A stretch of DNA of 64,000 bases from Rosistilla ulvae (GTDB lineage Bacteria > Planctomycetota > Planctomycetia > Pirellulales > Pirellulaceae). Location of the stretch: the NCBI RefSeq assembly GCF_007741475.1, contig NZ_CP036261.1:5457798-5521797 (forward strand), given 5' to 3'. Positions 1 through 8,163 of this stretch are shown piece by piece; position 1 is the first letter of the stretch; each line of letters opens with the position of its first letter. The notes beneath the pieces are model-generated. The model was not told where the DNA came from and searched no databases. It was given only the letters and a program-made list of their open reading frames with translations. The translations under genes and the position numbers were made by a program.

Positions 1-281
1 GTTATGCAATTCTGGGCATCTCGCGAATGATGGGCATCATCGCATCGAACGCCCCGACGACACTGCTTTCCGAAAAATGGCGGCGTTTCGAGCAGTTGAG
101 CCCCACGGACCGCCAGATTGCGATCGTGATCGCTGGTGCCAACATTGAAGGCGTCTCGAGCGACGCCATCGAACGCCGGCGCAACGCGATCCTGCAAACC
201 CTGGAGGTTGAATCACAGGTCGAACTGATCAAGCTGTTGGTGCGATTGCAGGATAACGGCTTTGGCAACCTAGGAATCTGA
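1..281 (+). CDS. C-terminal part of a response-regulator-like protein with a LuxR/FixJ-like helix-turn-helix (partial)
   Basis: The reading frame is open from the left edge of the window and stops at TGA 279-281, so only the last 90 or so residues are present and the true start lies outside. The visible segment contains LSPTDRQIAIVIAGAN followed by a region ending ERRRNAILQTLEVESQVELI. This resembles the C-terminal DNA-binding domain of FixJ/NarL response regulators, which have an LTPREREVL segment, a helix-turn-helix, and a final helix ending in KLGVRSLAELV. The part between the first helix and the recognition helix is a few residues shorter than usual, so the fold may be degenerate. It is convergent with pstB, with a 10-bp gap. 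A receiver domain upstream is expected but cannot be seen. Confidence 0.55.
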   Translation, partial: YAILGISRMMGIIASNAPTTLLSEKWRRFEQLSPTDRQIAIVIAGANIEGVSSDAIERRRNAILQTLEVESQVELIKLLVRLQDNGFGNLGI

Positions 282-291
282 CGTCGCTGTG

Positions 292-1137
292 TTAACTGAA
301 TTCGCCGCGAATGTACTGCTTGGTGTACTCTTCCTGCGGATCGGCGAACATCGCTTCGGTCTTGCTGTATTCGACCAGATAGCCGGTTCGCGCACCTTGC
401 GAGGTGTCGACATACATGAACGCCGTCATGTCAGCGACGCGTTGAGCTTGTTGCAGATTGTGAGTGACCACCGCGATCGTGTACTGCTTCTTCAGTTCGG
501 TCATCAGTTCTTCGATCCGTCGCGTGGCGATCGGATCCAACGCCGAACAAGGTTCATCCATCAACAGCACCTCGGGTTCGGTAGCGATCGCCCGAGCGAT
601 ACAGAGCCGTTGCTGTTGTCCGCCGGACAACGACAATCCGCTGTTCTTCAGCTTGTCCTTCACCTCATCCCAAAGCGCCGCGCCACGCAGCGCCTTCTCG
701 ACGCGCTCGGGCACATCCCCTTTAACACGGTTCAGGCGCAGGCCAAACGCAACGTTATTATAGATGCTCATCGCAAACGGATTGGGCTGTTGAAAGACCA
801 TCCCGATGTAGCGACGGACCGCCACGGGATCGACGCTGCGATGGTAGATGTCGCGGCCGCGAAAATGAACATGCCCTTCGAAGCGGAAGCCGCGGACCAG
901 ATCGTTCATCCGGTTCAGACATCGCAGCGCGGTGCTCTTACCGCAGCCCGAAGGCCCGATGAAGGCGGTGATCTGCCCCTGCTGGACCGGGATGTGGCTA
1001 TCGCGAACAGCTCGAAACTTGCCGTAATAAAGGTTGTCGATCTTGCAATCGATAACGATATTGGAGGCCGTACCATTGCTGCTGCCGTTGGCGGCCTTTC
1101 CGGCTTTCGATTGGACCGTCGATGATGCTTGAATCAT
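292..1137 (-). CDS. pstB: Phosphate ABC transporter ATP-binding protein PstB
   Basis: PstB is the cytoplasmic ATPase of the high-affinity phosphate importer PstSCAB. The 281-residue protein has Walker [10 protein letters not shown] at 61-69, the ABC signature LSGGQQQRL at 170-178, Walker B LLMDEP at 191-196 and a downstream THNL switch histidine. An N-terminal extension of about 25 residues, rich in Ser/Ala/Gly, precedes the usual start of the family. It is the last gene of pstS-pstC-pstA-pstB, 14 bp after pstA. No phoU gene follows it; the next gene is on the other strand. Family assignment is secure. Confidence 0.97.
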   Translation of the reverse strand: MIQASSTVQSKAGKAANGSSNGTASNIVIDCKIDNLYYGKFRAVRDSHIPVQQGQITAFIGPSGCGKSTALRCLNRMNDLVRGFRFEGHVHFRGRDIYHRSVDPVAVRRYIGMVFQQPNPFAMSIYNNVAFGLRLNRVKGDVPERVEKALRGAALWDEVKDKLKNSGLSLSGGQQQRLCIARAIATEPEVLLMDEPCSALDPIATRRIEELMTELKKQYTIAVVTHNLQQAQRVADMTAFMYVDTSQGARTGYLVEYSKTEAMFADPQEEYTKQYIRGEFS

Positions 1138-1151
1138 ATGGAAATACCTGC

Positions 1152-2063
1152 TCAGCTTGTGACTTTATTGCGCGATAGGATTTGCCCACCGATGTTGATC
1201 ACTAACACGATCATCACCAGCACGAGAGCGGCTGCCCAAGCGAGTTCAATTTGATTCTCGAAAGGAACGCCAGAGAAATTGAAGATCAGCACCGCCAGAG
1301 AAGCCGTCGGATCCATCAACGCCAACTCGCCATCTTGTACGATCCAGTAGTTGCTGTTGAGCGCCGTGAACAACAGCGGAGCGGTTTCGCCAGCGGCACG
1401 CGCCACGGCCAACATCACTCCAGTTAACAGCCCCGGCAGTGCCGTGGGCAGAATCACTTTCCAAACGACTTGTGTTTGCGTCGCACCCATCCCGATCGCC
1501 GCTTCTTTCATGCGGTGCGGGACCATCTTGATCGCCTCTTCCGCAGTCAACATCACGATCGGCAGCATTAGAATCGAAAGGGCGATGCCGCCAGCCGGAG
1601 CCGAATAGGTCCCCGTGACCAAGACGACGGCCGCATAGGCGAACACGCCAGCCAAAATCGACGGGAATCCGGTCAACAACTTGGCACAGAACCGGACCGC
1701 CGACGCCGTCTTGCTGCCGCTGCCAAATTCCGCCAGGAACAGAGCGGCCAAAACGCCAAAGGGAACACTGATCAAGATCGCGATCCCAACCATCAACAGC
1801 GTCCCCACGATCGCGTTGCCAAACCCACCTCCGCTTTCAAAAGCCGATGGAGGTGTTTCGGTCAGCAAGCTCAGACTCAACCGCTTCCCACCGCGCCAGA
1901 TCAGCATGAACAGCACAGAGAACAAAGGGATGCAAGCGACAACCGTCACAACCCCAGTCAGGATGCTGAGTGCTGAACTGAAAAATGTGCGTGGGTGACG
2001 CAGCGAGCGTTCCAAAGTTGGAAAGTCGATGTCTTCAAAGGCGTCGGTGATCTCTTGGCTCAC
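1152..2063 (-). CDS. pstA: Phosphate ABC transporter permease PstA
   Basis: PstA is one of the two membrane permease subunits that form the phosphate translocation pore with PstC. The 303-residue protein has a cytoplasmic N-terminal stretch, a first membrane helix at about residues 31-56, then five further hydrophobic segments. The permease loop that contacts PstB is visible as [33 protein letters not shown] in parts (EAI..VP...EAA.GMGAT). The ATG overlaps the pstC stop by 4 bp (ATGA, 2060-2063), indicating translational coupling. Length and motif order are normal for the family. Confidence 0.95.
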   Translation of the reverse strand: MSQEITDAFEDIDFPTLERSLRHPRTFFSSALSILTGVVTVVACIPLFSVLFMLIWRGGKRLSLSLLTETPPSAFESGGGFGNAIVGTLLMVGIAILISVPFGVLAALFLAEFGSGSKTASAVRFCAKLLTGFPSILAGVFAYAAVVLVTGTYSAPAGGIALSILMLPIVMLTAEEAIKMVPHRMKEAAIGMGATQTQVVWKVILPTALPGLLTGVMLAVARAAGETAPLLFTALNSNYWIVQDGELALMDPTASLAVLIFNFSGVPFENQIELAWAAALVLVMIVLVINIGGQILSRNKVTS

Positions 2064-3037
2064 TTCGTCGCTCCCTTCATATGCGCCGAAGCTCGTCGCA
2101 TGATCGCGGCTCCAAAGATGTTGACGCCCAAGGTAATCGCCATCAGCAGCAGCGCGGCGTACATCAACACCTGCTCTTCCTGTTTGCCCGCTTCGGGAAA
2201 GTTATTCGCCAGCAGTGCCGCAAGCGTATTGGCTGGCGAAAAGAGCGAAACCGTCAACTGGTTGGAGTTTCCAACAAGCATCGCAAGCGCCATCGTCTCT
2301 CCGAGGGCGCGGCCGAAGCCGAGCACCAGCGAGCCGAAGATGCCAGTCGCCGAGGCGGGAATGATCACACCAAAGATCGCTTCCCAGCGAGTCGCCCCCA
2401 GGCCAAACGCAGCTTCTTTCAGCTTGTGCGGGACCGAGCTGATCGCATCGCGGGAGATGGCTGAAACGGTCGGCAAGATCATGATTGCCAAGACCAGCGA
2501 CGCGGGAAGTATCCCGGGACCACTGAGCGATGTCTTGAAAAAAGGTATCCACTCAAAGTGCTCGTGCACCCAATTAGCCGCCGGCCGGATCGCGGGGATC
2601 ACGACATAGATTCCCCACAAACCATAAACCACGCTGGGGATCGCAGCCAACAGTTCGACGATGTTCTTGAAGACAACTTCCAGGTACGTCGGCAAGAAAT
2701 CTTGTGTCAGGAAGATCGCGATCGAGACGCCAAAGAAGCTGGCGATCGCAAGGGCCAACAGCGAACTGTAAAGCGTCCCCCAGATTTCCGGCAGCACGCC
2801 GAACTCGCCTTTATTGGCATCCCAAGTGGTTCCCGTAATAAACGAAAGACCAAACTCTTGAATCGCGGGAACCGCTTTTCCACCGATTTCATACAGGATG
2901 TATAAGACCAACAAAATGGTCATCCAAGAGAAGACGTGTGTCATCCCTCGGAACGCCCGGTCCCATGAAACATCCCAAGTCGTGGGAGGTGATGCGACCG
3001 AATCAATCGAATCGTTTGGCTCGATAGATGTTGCCAT
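2060..3037 (-). CDS. pstC: Phosphate ABC transporter permease PstC
   Basis: PstC pairs with PstA in the inner membrane to import phosphate delivered by PstS. The 325-residue protein has a hydrophilic N-terminus of about 30 residues, then a hydrophobic helix at about 35-55, and the permease coupling loop SSVPHKLKEAAFGLGATRWE near residue 200, followed by the conserved GRALGETMA segment. It begins 51 bp after pstS and overlaps pstA by 4 bp. The arrangement pstS-pstC-pstA-pstB is the standard order. Confidence 0.95.
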   Translation of the reverse strand: MATSIEPNDSIDSVASPPTTWDVSWDRAFRGMTHVFSWMTILLVLYILYEIGGKAVPAIQEFGLSFITGTTWDANKGEFGVLPEIWGTLYSSLLALAIASFFGVSIAIFLTQDFLPTYLEVVFKNIVELLAAIPSVVYGLWGIYVVIPAIRPAANWVHEHFEWIPFFKTSLSGPGILPASLVLAIMILPTVSAISRDAISSVPHKLKEAAFGLGATRWEAIFGVIIPASATGIFGSLVLGFGRALGETMALAMLVGNSNQLTVSLFSPANTLAALLANNFPEAGKQEEQVLMYAALLLMAITLGVNIFGAAIMRRASAHMKGATK

Positions 3038-3088
3038 ATAGTCCGTTTACCATTTCGTAATCGTTAGGAAAGCCGGTAGATCGACCGG

Positions 3089-4147
3089 TTATTGGATCGC
3101 ATCCAACGCAGCGGTTACCTTGGCGACCACATCCTCGGGCAAAGGGACGTATCCCATCTCGTCGCTGATCTTCTGTCCATCGGTCAAGCAGTATTTGACG
3201 ACCTCTTTGAGCGCTTCGGCTTGCTTGGGATCTTCGTATTTTTTGTAGCACAACAACCAGGTGTAGCTGACGATCGGGAACGCTTGATCGCCGGGAGGAT
3301 CGGGCAACCAAGCTCGCAGATCGGCTGGCATCTCGACGTTCGACAACGCAGCTTGGCCACTCTCCAACGAAGGCAGGACGAAGTTTCCAGCCTTGTTTTC
3401 GAGGCTCGCCATCGCCAACTTGGTCAGCTTGGCATATCCGTATTCGATATATCCGATGGCACCGGGAGTTTGCGTGATCGTCGCGGTGACGCCGTCGTTC
3501 TTTGGCGAGGCGACGATCTTGTCGCTGTCGGGCCACACGACCGTCTTGCCGGTGCCGGGGCCGTTTGCCCACTCTTCGCTGATCGCGCTCAAGTGCTGCG
3601 TGAAGACAAACGTCGTGCCGCTGCTGTCGGCGCGTCGCACGACGGTGATATCTTCATCGGGCAGCTTCGCGCCGGGATTGGCGTCGGCGATCAGCGGATC
3701 GGTCCAATTGGTGACCTTACCCAAGAAGATTCCGGTGTACGCGTCGCGGGAAAGCTTCAGCTCTTCAACGCCCGGCAGATTGTAGGCCAGAACCACTTCG
3801 CCAGCGGTCATCGGCAACAACTGAACACCTTGGCCTACCTCGGCGATCTCTTCGTCGGTCATCGCAGCATCGCTGGCACCAAAATCGACGGTGCCGTTGG
3901 TAAAGTCCTTGATCCCCGCTCCGCTACCCTTGGCTTGGTAGTCGATTTGCACGTCGTCATGTGCGCGGCTGTACTCCTTAAACCAACGATCGTACAGCGG
4001 AAAAGGGAAGCTTGCTCCCGATCCGGTGAGCTTGACGCTATCCGCAGCATCACCGCCGCTCGAATCGGAACTGCGCGACGAGCAACCGCTAAACAATAGA
4101 CAAACGGTCAGACCTGCCACGAAAACGCTTGAGTTTCGCCAACGCAC
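3089..4147 (-). CDS. pstS: Phosphate-binding lipoprotein PstS
   Basis: PstS is the periplasmic phosphate receptor for the Pst importer. The 352-residue protein begins with a GTG codon at 4147; upstream in frame there is no better ATG. Residues 1-22 form a lipoprotein signal (LFSGC, Cys22), followed by a Ser/Asp-rich tether. The phosphate-binding loop signatures GSGASFPFPLY (about residues 42-52) and RRADSSGTTFVF (about 170-181) are present. It is the first gene of the pst operon and faces the porin gene across a 409-bp regulatory region that contains a likely Pho box. Confidence 0.95.
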   Translation of the reverse strand: MRWRNSSVFVAGLTVCLLFSGCSSRSSDSSGGDAADSVKLTGSGASFPFPLYDRWFKEYSRAHDDVQIDYQAKGSGAGIKDFTNGTVDFGASDAAMTDEEIAEVGQGVQLLPMTAGEVVLAYNLPGVEELKLSRDAYTGIFLGKVTNWTDPLIADANPGAKLPDEDITVVRRADSSGTTFVFTQHLSAISEEWANGPGTGKTVVWPDSDKIVASPKNDGVTATITQTPGAIGYIEYGYAKLTKLAMASLENKAGNFVLPSLESGQAALSNVEMPADLRAWLPDPPGDQAFPIVSYTWLLCYKKYEDPKQAEALKEVVKYCLTDGQKISDEMGYVPLPEDVVAKVTAALDAIQ

Positions 4148-4251
4148 GTTGTTTTCCCAAATAAACGGAGGGTGATTAGGTTGTTGAATCCTGAACCACG
4201 GTATTGGCCGAAGAAGGGACGCTCAAGTCGCAAAACGTGGCAGACCGCCAA

Positions 4252-4292
4252 TTTCACTGGCTCTTCACAATTCCTTAACAAACCATTTCCAG
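4252..4292. promoter_or_regulatory. Putative Pho box (PhoB/SphR-type repeats with 11-bp period)
   Basis: Four hexamers occur in exact 11-bp register: TTCACT (4253), TTCACA (4264), TTAACA (4275) and a weaker TTTCCA (4286). Written as octamers with 3-bp spacers they are TTTCACTG, CTTCACAA, CTTAACAA and ATTTCCAG, which resembles the Pho box of cyanobacteria (octamers with 3-bp spacers) and the TTAACA boxes of Bacillus PhoP. The site lies 105 bp from the pstS start and 265 bp from the porin start. The repeats read toward the porin, but no convincing -10 element was found for either gene, so orientation of control is open. The remainder of 4148-4556 shows no gene I would support. Confidence 0.6.
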
Positions 4293-4556
4293 CAGGGTTC
4301 TCCTGCCCGATCGATCGCGTTGTAACCGTTGTACCGATTGCAGCGAGGGGGATTGTTAAGATTCATCCGATTGAGACTGCGGCATCGGATGTGCAGGGCA
4401 AACGGCGACGATGCTACCCCCAAGAACGGTCTGTCTAGGACGATATTTATTATTAGGAGAGTGATCCAACCAAGGATGGACGGGTCATGACTCCTCCTAA
4501 ACGCCCAACCGTTTCATTTTGGCTATTGTTTGGAAACGAACTGGAAAGGACTCCAG

Positions 4557-6218
4557 ATGTTCAAAACTCAAAAACGTCGTTGGCTGCGCCGACTGCTAGG
4601 CTTGGCAGTTGTATGCCAATTTGGGGCGTCGATCGGTTACGCTCAATTCCCATCCGAAGATGCTGGCCTGGAAGCCGCTGCATTCAGCCCCATCCTTTTG
4701 GGTAAATCCGACGACGCGTCGGTTGCTCCCGTTGCCTACAACGAACCCGTTTCGGCTCTTCACTGGGCGACTCCCGGCGACGCCACCGCGGGGGATGATT
4801 TAGGCGACTCGGTTAAAACGGCTGACGAATCGACAGACAAGTCAGACAACGCGGGACAGGAGAAGGATTCGCGAGACGAACTGATCGAAGATCTGACCAA
4901 ACGTCTGGACGACATGGAAGAGTCGTGGGGCCAGTACCAAGGCAAGATCACCAAGGAAGCCGAAGCCAAGAAGAAGAAATCGTCCTACAAAATGGGCGGT
5001 CGTCTTCACATGGACTATTGGAACTTCATGGACAACTCTCCTGGGATCGGATATTTCGAGCACGACGACCCAACCAACGCGAACTACGGAACCGACCCCG
5101 AAGACCGCTTCCTGTTCCGCCGCTTGCGGTTGGAAATCCAGGGCGAAGTCCCCGAAAACATGGTCTTCCGGATCCAAATGGATTTCAACAATCCATCGAC
5201 CCCAGAATACAAAGATGCCTACATCGGCTGGACCAACCTGCCATACAACCAAACGCTGTTGTTGGGTAACCAAAAGCGTCCGATGGGCTTGGACCACTTG
5301 AACAGCAGCCGCCACAACGTGTTCATGGAACGACCGTTTGCAGTCGAAGCGTTCAACGAAGACGCTCGACGGATCGGTTTGGCAATGTACGGCCACAACG
5401 ATGCCGAATCGACCTTCTGGGCGTACGGTCTCTACAGCCTGGAAAACACCAGCACCACCGGTCGTATCATCGGTGACAGCATGCAAATGGGCGGTTACGG
5501 TCGCGTTGGCGGCAGCCCCTGGTACGACGAGGTCAGCGGTGGACGCGGCTATTGGCACTTGGCGATGTCCGGTGCAGTCGCCAAGCCCGATGGCGACGCC
5601 AGCAGTGCCGATTCGAACAGCAACGAAGCTCGCTTCCGCACACGCCCCGAAGCACGCAGCGATTCGCGATGGCTCAACACAGGTCGAATCGTAGGTGCCG
5701 ACTGGTTTGAAACGATCGGCCTCGAATCGATGCTGAACATCGGATCGCTGCAGATCACCAGCGAATATTTGTTCAACTGGGTTCAACGCGACGATCAGAT
5801 CGCCGGATCGGGTCCCGATACCCACTTCCATGGCGGTTACATCTTCGCATCGTACTTCCTGACCGGGGAACACATTCCCTACAAACGAACCCACGGTACG
5901 ATCGATCGTGTCCGACCATTTGAGAACTTCTTCCTTGTCGATCGCTTTTGTGGCAATCGCGGACGAAAGATGGGCATGGGAGCTCTCGCATTGGCTCTGC
6001 GATACGACTACATCGACCTCACCGACGGCGACATCCAAGGTGGCGTGGGTCATTCGGTCACCGGTGGCCTGAACTGGTACTGGACTGCGTATTCGAAACT
6101 GCAGACCAACCTGATCTACGGCGAGATCGACAACCACAGCCCCGTTGGCCCCACGGGAACCGAATACACCTCGGGTGACTACGCGATCCTTGGTATGCGA
6201 TTTATGCTCGATTTCTAA
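4557..6218 (+). CDS. OprO/OprP-type phosphate-selective porin
   Basis: An outer-membrane beta-barrel porin of the phosphate-selective porin O/P family, 553 residues. The ATG at 4557 is preceded by AAAGGA at a good distance and opens directly on a signal peptide (about residues 1-30, basic start, hydrophobic core, ending near YAQ). An in-frame TTG 27 bp upstream is less likely. Residues about 100-135 form a short coiled coil (ELIEDLTKRLDDMEESW), followed by the barrel, starting with the RRLRLEIQGEV..FRIQMDF pattern typical of the family. The last residue is Phe, as in many outer-membrane proteins. Position beside pstS and the Pho box supports a role in phosphate uptake; selectivity itself is inferred. 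Confidence 0.85.
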   Translation: MFKTQKRRWLRRLLGLAVVCQFGASIGYAQFPSEDAGLEAAAFSPILLGKSDDASVAPVAYNEPVSALHWATPGDATAGDDLGDSVKTADESTDKSDNAGQEKDSRDELIEDLTKRLDDMEESWGQYQGKITKEAEAKKKKSSYKMGGRLHMDYWNFMDNSPGIGYFEHDDPTNANYGTDPEDRFLFRRLRLEIQGEVPENMVFRIQMDFNNPSTPEYKDAYIGWTNLPYNQTLLLGNQKRPMGLDHLNSSRHNVFMERPFAVEAFNEDARRIGLAMYGHNDAESTFWAYGLYSLENTSTTGRIIGDSMQMGGYGRVGGSPWYDEVSGGRGYWHLAMSGAVAKPDGDASSADSNSNEARFRTRPEARSDSRWLNTGRIVGADWFETIGLESMLNIGSLQITSEYLFNWVQRDDQIAGSGPDTHFHGGYIFASYFLTGEHIPYKRTHGTIDRVRPFENFFLVDRFCGNRGRKMGMGALALALRYDYIDLTDGDIQGGVGHSVTGGLNWYWTAYSKLQTNLIYGEIDNHSPVGPTGTEYTSGDYAILGMRFMLDF

Positions 6219-6318
6219 TCGACGCACACATCCCAACGATTCAGATCCGAAGACTCCATTCCCAAACTACATTCTCTAAATTGATTGCCACACGGACGTG
6301 GCGATTCGGAGCGATACG

Positions 6319-6903
6319 ATGAAAAACATCCACAAACTGATTATCGGTGCGATGCTATTCGGTGGCCTGACAACGATCCAGTTCACCGGCACCGCGCGAG
6401 CCGCAAACTGTCAATGCGGACTGTGCGCTGACAATTGTGCTTGCTGCAGCTTGAAGGTCGACAAAGTCGACGAAAAGAAGACAGCTTGGGAAGTCGAATG
6501 CAAACAAGTCTGCATCCCCAAAGTTGTCTTCCCGTGGCAAAAACGCTGCAACCCTTGTGCGAACAACGGTGCCTGCGTGCGAACCGTTCGCGTGCTGAAG
6601 AAGAAGGAATACAAGTGCCCCAAACTTGAATTCACCTGGACACCGAAGATGATCGGCGGCTGCGGATGCTGCGGTGGCGGAAACAACTGCTGCGACGACG
6701 GCAGCTGTGGCAGCTGCGACGGCGGTGGATGCCTGTTGGGTGCAAACGAACTGCCCCCCGTACCGACGCCTTCGATTCCAACACCCGCGATCGAAAACGA
6801 CGTCATGCAGACCGCGGCAACCGATGGGATGCTCGAATACGAAGTGCCAGCCGTGCACGTCGCTCGCCCCGTTGGCCTGAAGACGCTTCAGCTGAACCGA
6901 TAA
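6319..6903 (+). CDS. Cysteine-rich exported protein of unknown function
   Basis: A 194-residue protein with a signal peptide (residues 1-28, ending TARA) and 20 cysteines. These occur as clusters: CQCGLC, CACC, CKQVC, CNPC, GGCGCCGGG and CCDDGSCGSC, suggesting disulfide cross-linking or metal binding outside the cytoplasm. The C-terminal 60 residues are Cys-free and Pro-rich (PPVPTPSIPTP). The ATG at 6319 is chosen because GGAG lies 7-8 nt upstream; an in-frame GTG at 6298 would only add seven residues. It lies 100 bp after the porin, on the same strand, and may be co-transcribed. I do not recognise a named family. Confidence 0.75.
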   Translation: MKNIHKLIIGAMLFGGLTTIQFTGTARAANCQCGLCADNCACCSLKVDKVDEKKTAWEVECKQVCIPKVVFPWQKRCNPCANNGACVRTVRVLKKKEYKCPKLEFTWTPKMIGGCGCCGGGNNCCDDGSCGSCDGGGCLLGANELPPVPTPSIPTPAIENDVMQTAATDGMLEYEVPAVHVARPVGLKTLQLNR

Positions 6904-7006
6904 ACGCTGACAAATTGGGTTCAACACATGGCATCCACAACATGTTGTGAAGTGCAACTCCCCAACCACTTCGACGACGCACTTGTCTGATCCCAATGAC
7001 GCGAGT

Positions 7007-7957
7007 TTAAGGCCGGCCTGGCAACAGGTCGGCCTTCGGTGTTTCTGCAGCGAGCGACTTATCCGCCAGCAACTTCGACAGCCAGTCGCTCATCGAAAAT
7101 CGCAAATCCTCTTCTTTTCGAGCGATCTGGCGATTCATCCGCTGGACCAGTTTGACCTGTTGTTTGGATATAATCTCGTCTCGCAAGATCCCTTCCAACG
7201 CGTCGCCGATCCCTTCGGCGAAATCGCCTCCAACGTCGCTGATCCGGTTCACTTCGAACCTTGGCACGGCGATCTCCGCCGATTCGATCACCGGCTTCAC
7301 GACGACATCCGGCGGGATGTTGACGTAATCGAGCCCGATGCCGATGCTGCCGACAATCGTGATCTCGATGTCGGCGTCCGCGTCGACGTTGAAGCTCCAC
7401 AGCTGGACGCCGTAGTTCCAGCGACTGCGACGGGCGAAGCAGTTTAATCGTCCGGCAAGCGTCAACCGGAACGTTGCCGTTCCATCGGGCAACCAACGCA
7501 GATCGTGTAGATCGACCTTCATATGCTGGTCGGGATCGATCAGGCGAATCTCGTACCGCGTCCACGCGCCGTGATTCACTTCGCGCCAGCGACGCTTGGT
7601 ATCGATCTTCCAACCATCGCGGCGCAGCTTCACGCCCGCATAGATTCGTTTCTGATGGCCCCAGTCCTTTTCGTTCTGATACGTTTCGGGAATGCTGCTG
7701 CGAATCAGATCGCCGACGATTTGCCGCAACCGCCCCGCTTCGGCGTCGGGCATTCCAGCCAGCGGATCGCTGGCGATGCCCGCGGGAGCCGCGGTCGGGG
7801 CGAGCGGCTCGACCGCCTGCGCCGGAACAACCGCCAAGGAGAACGTGAAGATCAGCAAGGCTCGAAACTCTTGACGAGTTCCGCTACGTAGTTTCGGTGT
7901 AGCGGAGCTCGTCAAGAGTTTCGTTCCATCGACGCATCGGCTATTCGGTTCGTTCAT
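7007..7957 (-). CDS. Exported protein of unknown function, N-terminus overlapped by an inverted repeat
   Basis: A 316-residue protein with a hydrophobic stretch ALLIFTFSLAVVPAQA (about residues 33-48) that looks like a signal peptide. The mature part has no family I recognise; it contains a basic region (KLRRDGWKIDTKRRWREVNHG) and a beta-rich, Asp-rich middle, ending with a helical C-terminus. The first 32 residues before the signal core are encoded mostly by a 61-bp inverted repeat (7863-7923), so the original start may be the in-frame TTG at 7858, with the repeat having landed at the 5' end. The last codons form a terminator-like hairpin. Convergent with the cysteine-rich gene. Confidence 0.65.
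   Translation of the reverse strand: MNEPNSRCVDGTKLLTSSATPKLRSGTRQEFRALLIFTFSLAVVPAQAVEPLAPTAAPAGIASDPLAGMPDAEAGRLRQIVGDLIRSSIPETYQNEKDWGHQKRIYAGVKLRRDGWKIDTKRRWREVNHGAWTRYEIRLIDPDQHMKVDLHDLRWLPDGTATFRLTLAGRLNCFARRSRWNYGVQLWSFNVDADADIEITIVGSIGIGLDYVNIPPDVVVKPVIESAEIAVPRFEVNRISDVGGDFAEGIGDALEGILRDEIISKQQVKLVQRMNRQIARKEEDLRFSMSDWLSKLLADKSLAAETPKADLLPGRP
7009..7036 (+). terminator. Hairpin terminator between convergent genes
   Basis: AAGGCCG at 7009-7015 pairs with CGGCCTT at 7030-7036; a G-T wobble and CCTG/CAGG extend the stem to about 12 bp around a GCAA loop, a GNRA tetraloop. On the plus strand it is followed by CGGTGTTTCT, a weak T-rich tail. It most likely ends transcription of the porin / Cys-rich pair and overlaps the last codons of the convergent minus-strand gene. 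Confidence 0.5.
7863..7923. repeat. 61-bp near-perfect inverted repeat (REP/MITE-like)
   Basis: The left arm 7863-7887 (CGAAACTCTTGACGAG and on to CCGCTAC) is the reverse complement of the right arm 7899-7923 with a single mismatch in 25, separated by an 11-nt centre. It lies in the 5' end of the exported-protein gene and in the divergent region to the DMFase-like gene. The size and symmetry suggest a REP-like or miniature mobile palindrome. No other copy was seen in this window. Confidence 0.75.
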
Positions 7958-8163
7958 CCGTATCGGCTCGGTTGCGTGTCATATAAATGCGGCAATACGC
8001 CGGCCGCCATTCAACGTCGATTGATAGGCCGATATACCGCGCCACGACTTTTCAAGTCCATGGCGAATCACCTGCAACGGGCCCGCAGTTCCGTTATGCT
8101 GGCAATACTTCGAGCACAGCGTTTTCGCCGAACTCGATTCCCACCTTTACGAGCCAACCAAAG

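Noticed and set aside
1-291. phoU as the last gene of the pst operon
   Set aside because: The sequence after pstB is the end of a plus-strand gene with no PhoU features.
289-1125. Long plus-strand open frame opposite pstB
   Set aside because: Exact antisense shadow of pstB; composition Arg/Asp-rich with no family features. Similar shadows lie opposite pstS, the porin, atpD, atpA and the SMC-like gene.
4172-4438. 88-codon open frame in the pstS-porin gap
   Set aside because: It covers the Pho box, has no ribosome site and no recognisable protein features.
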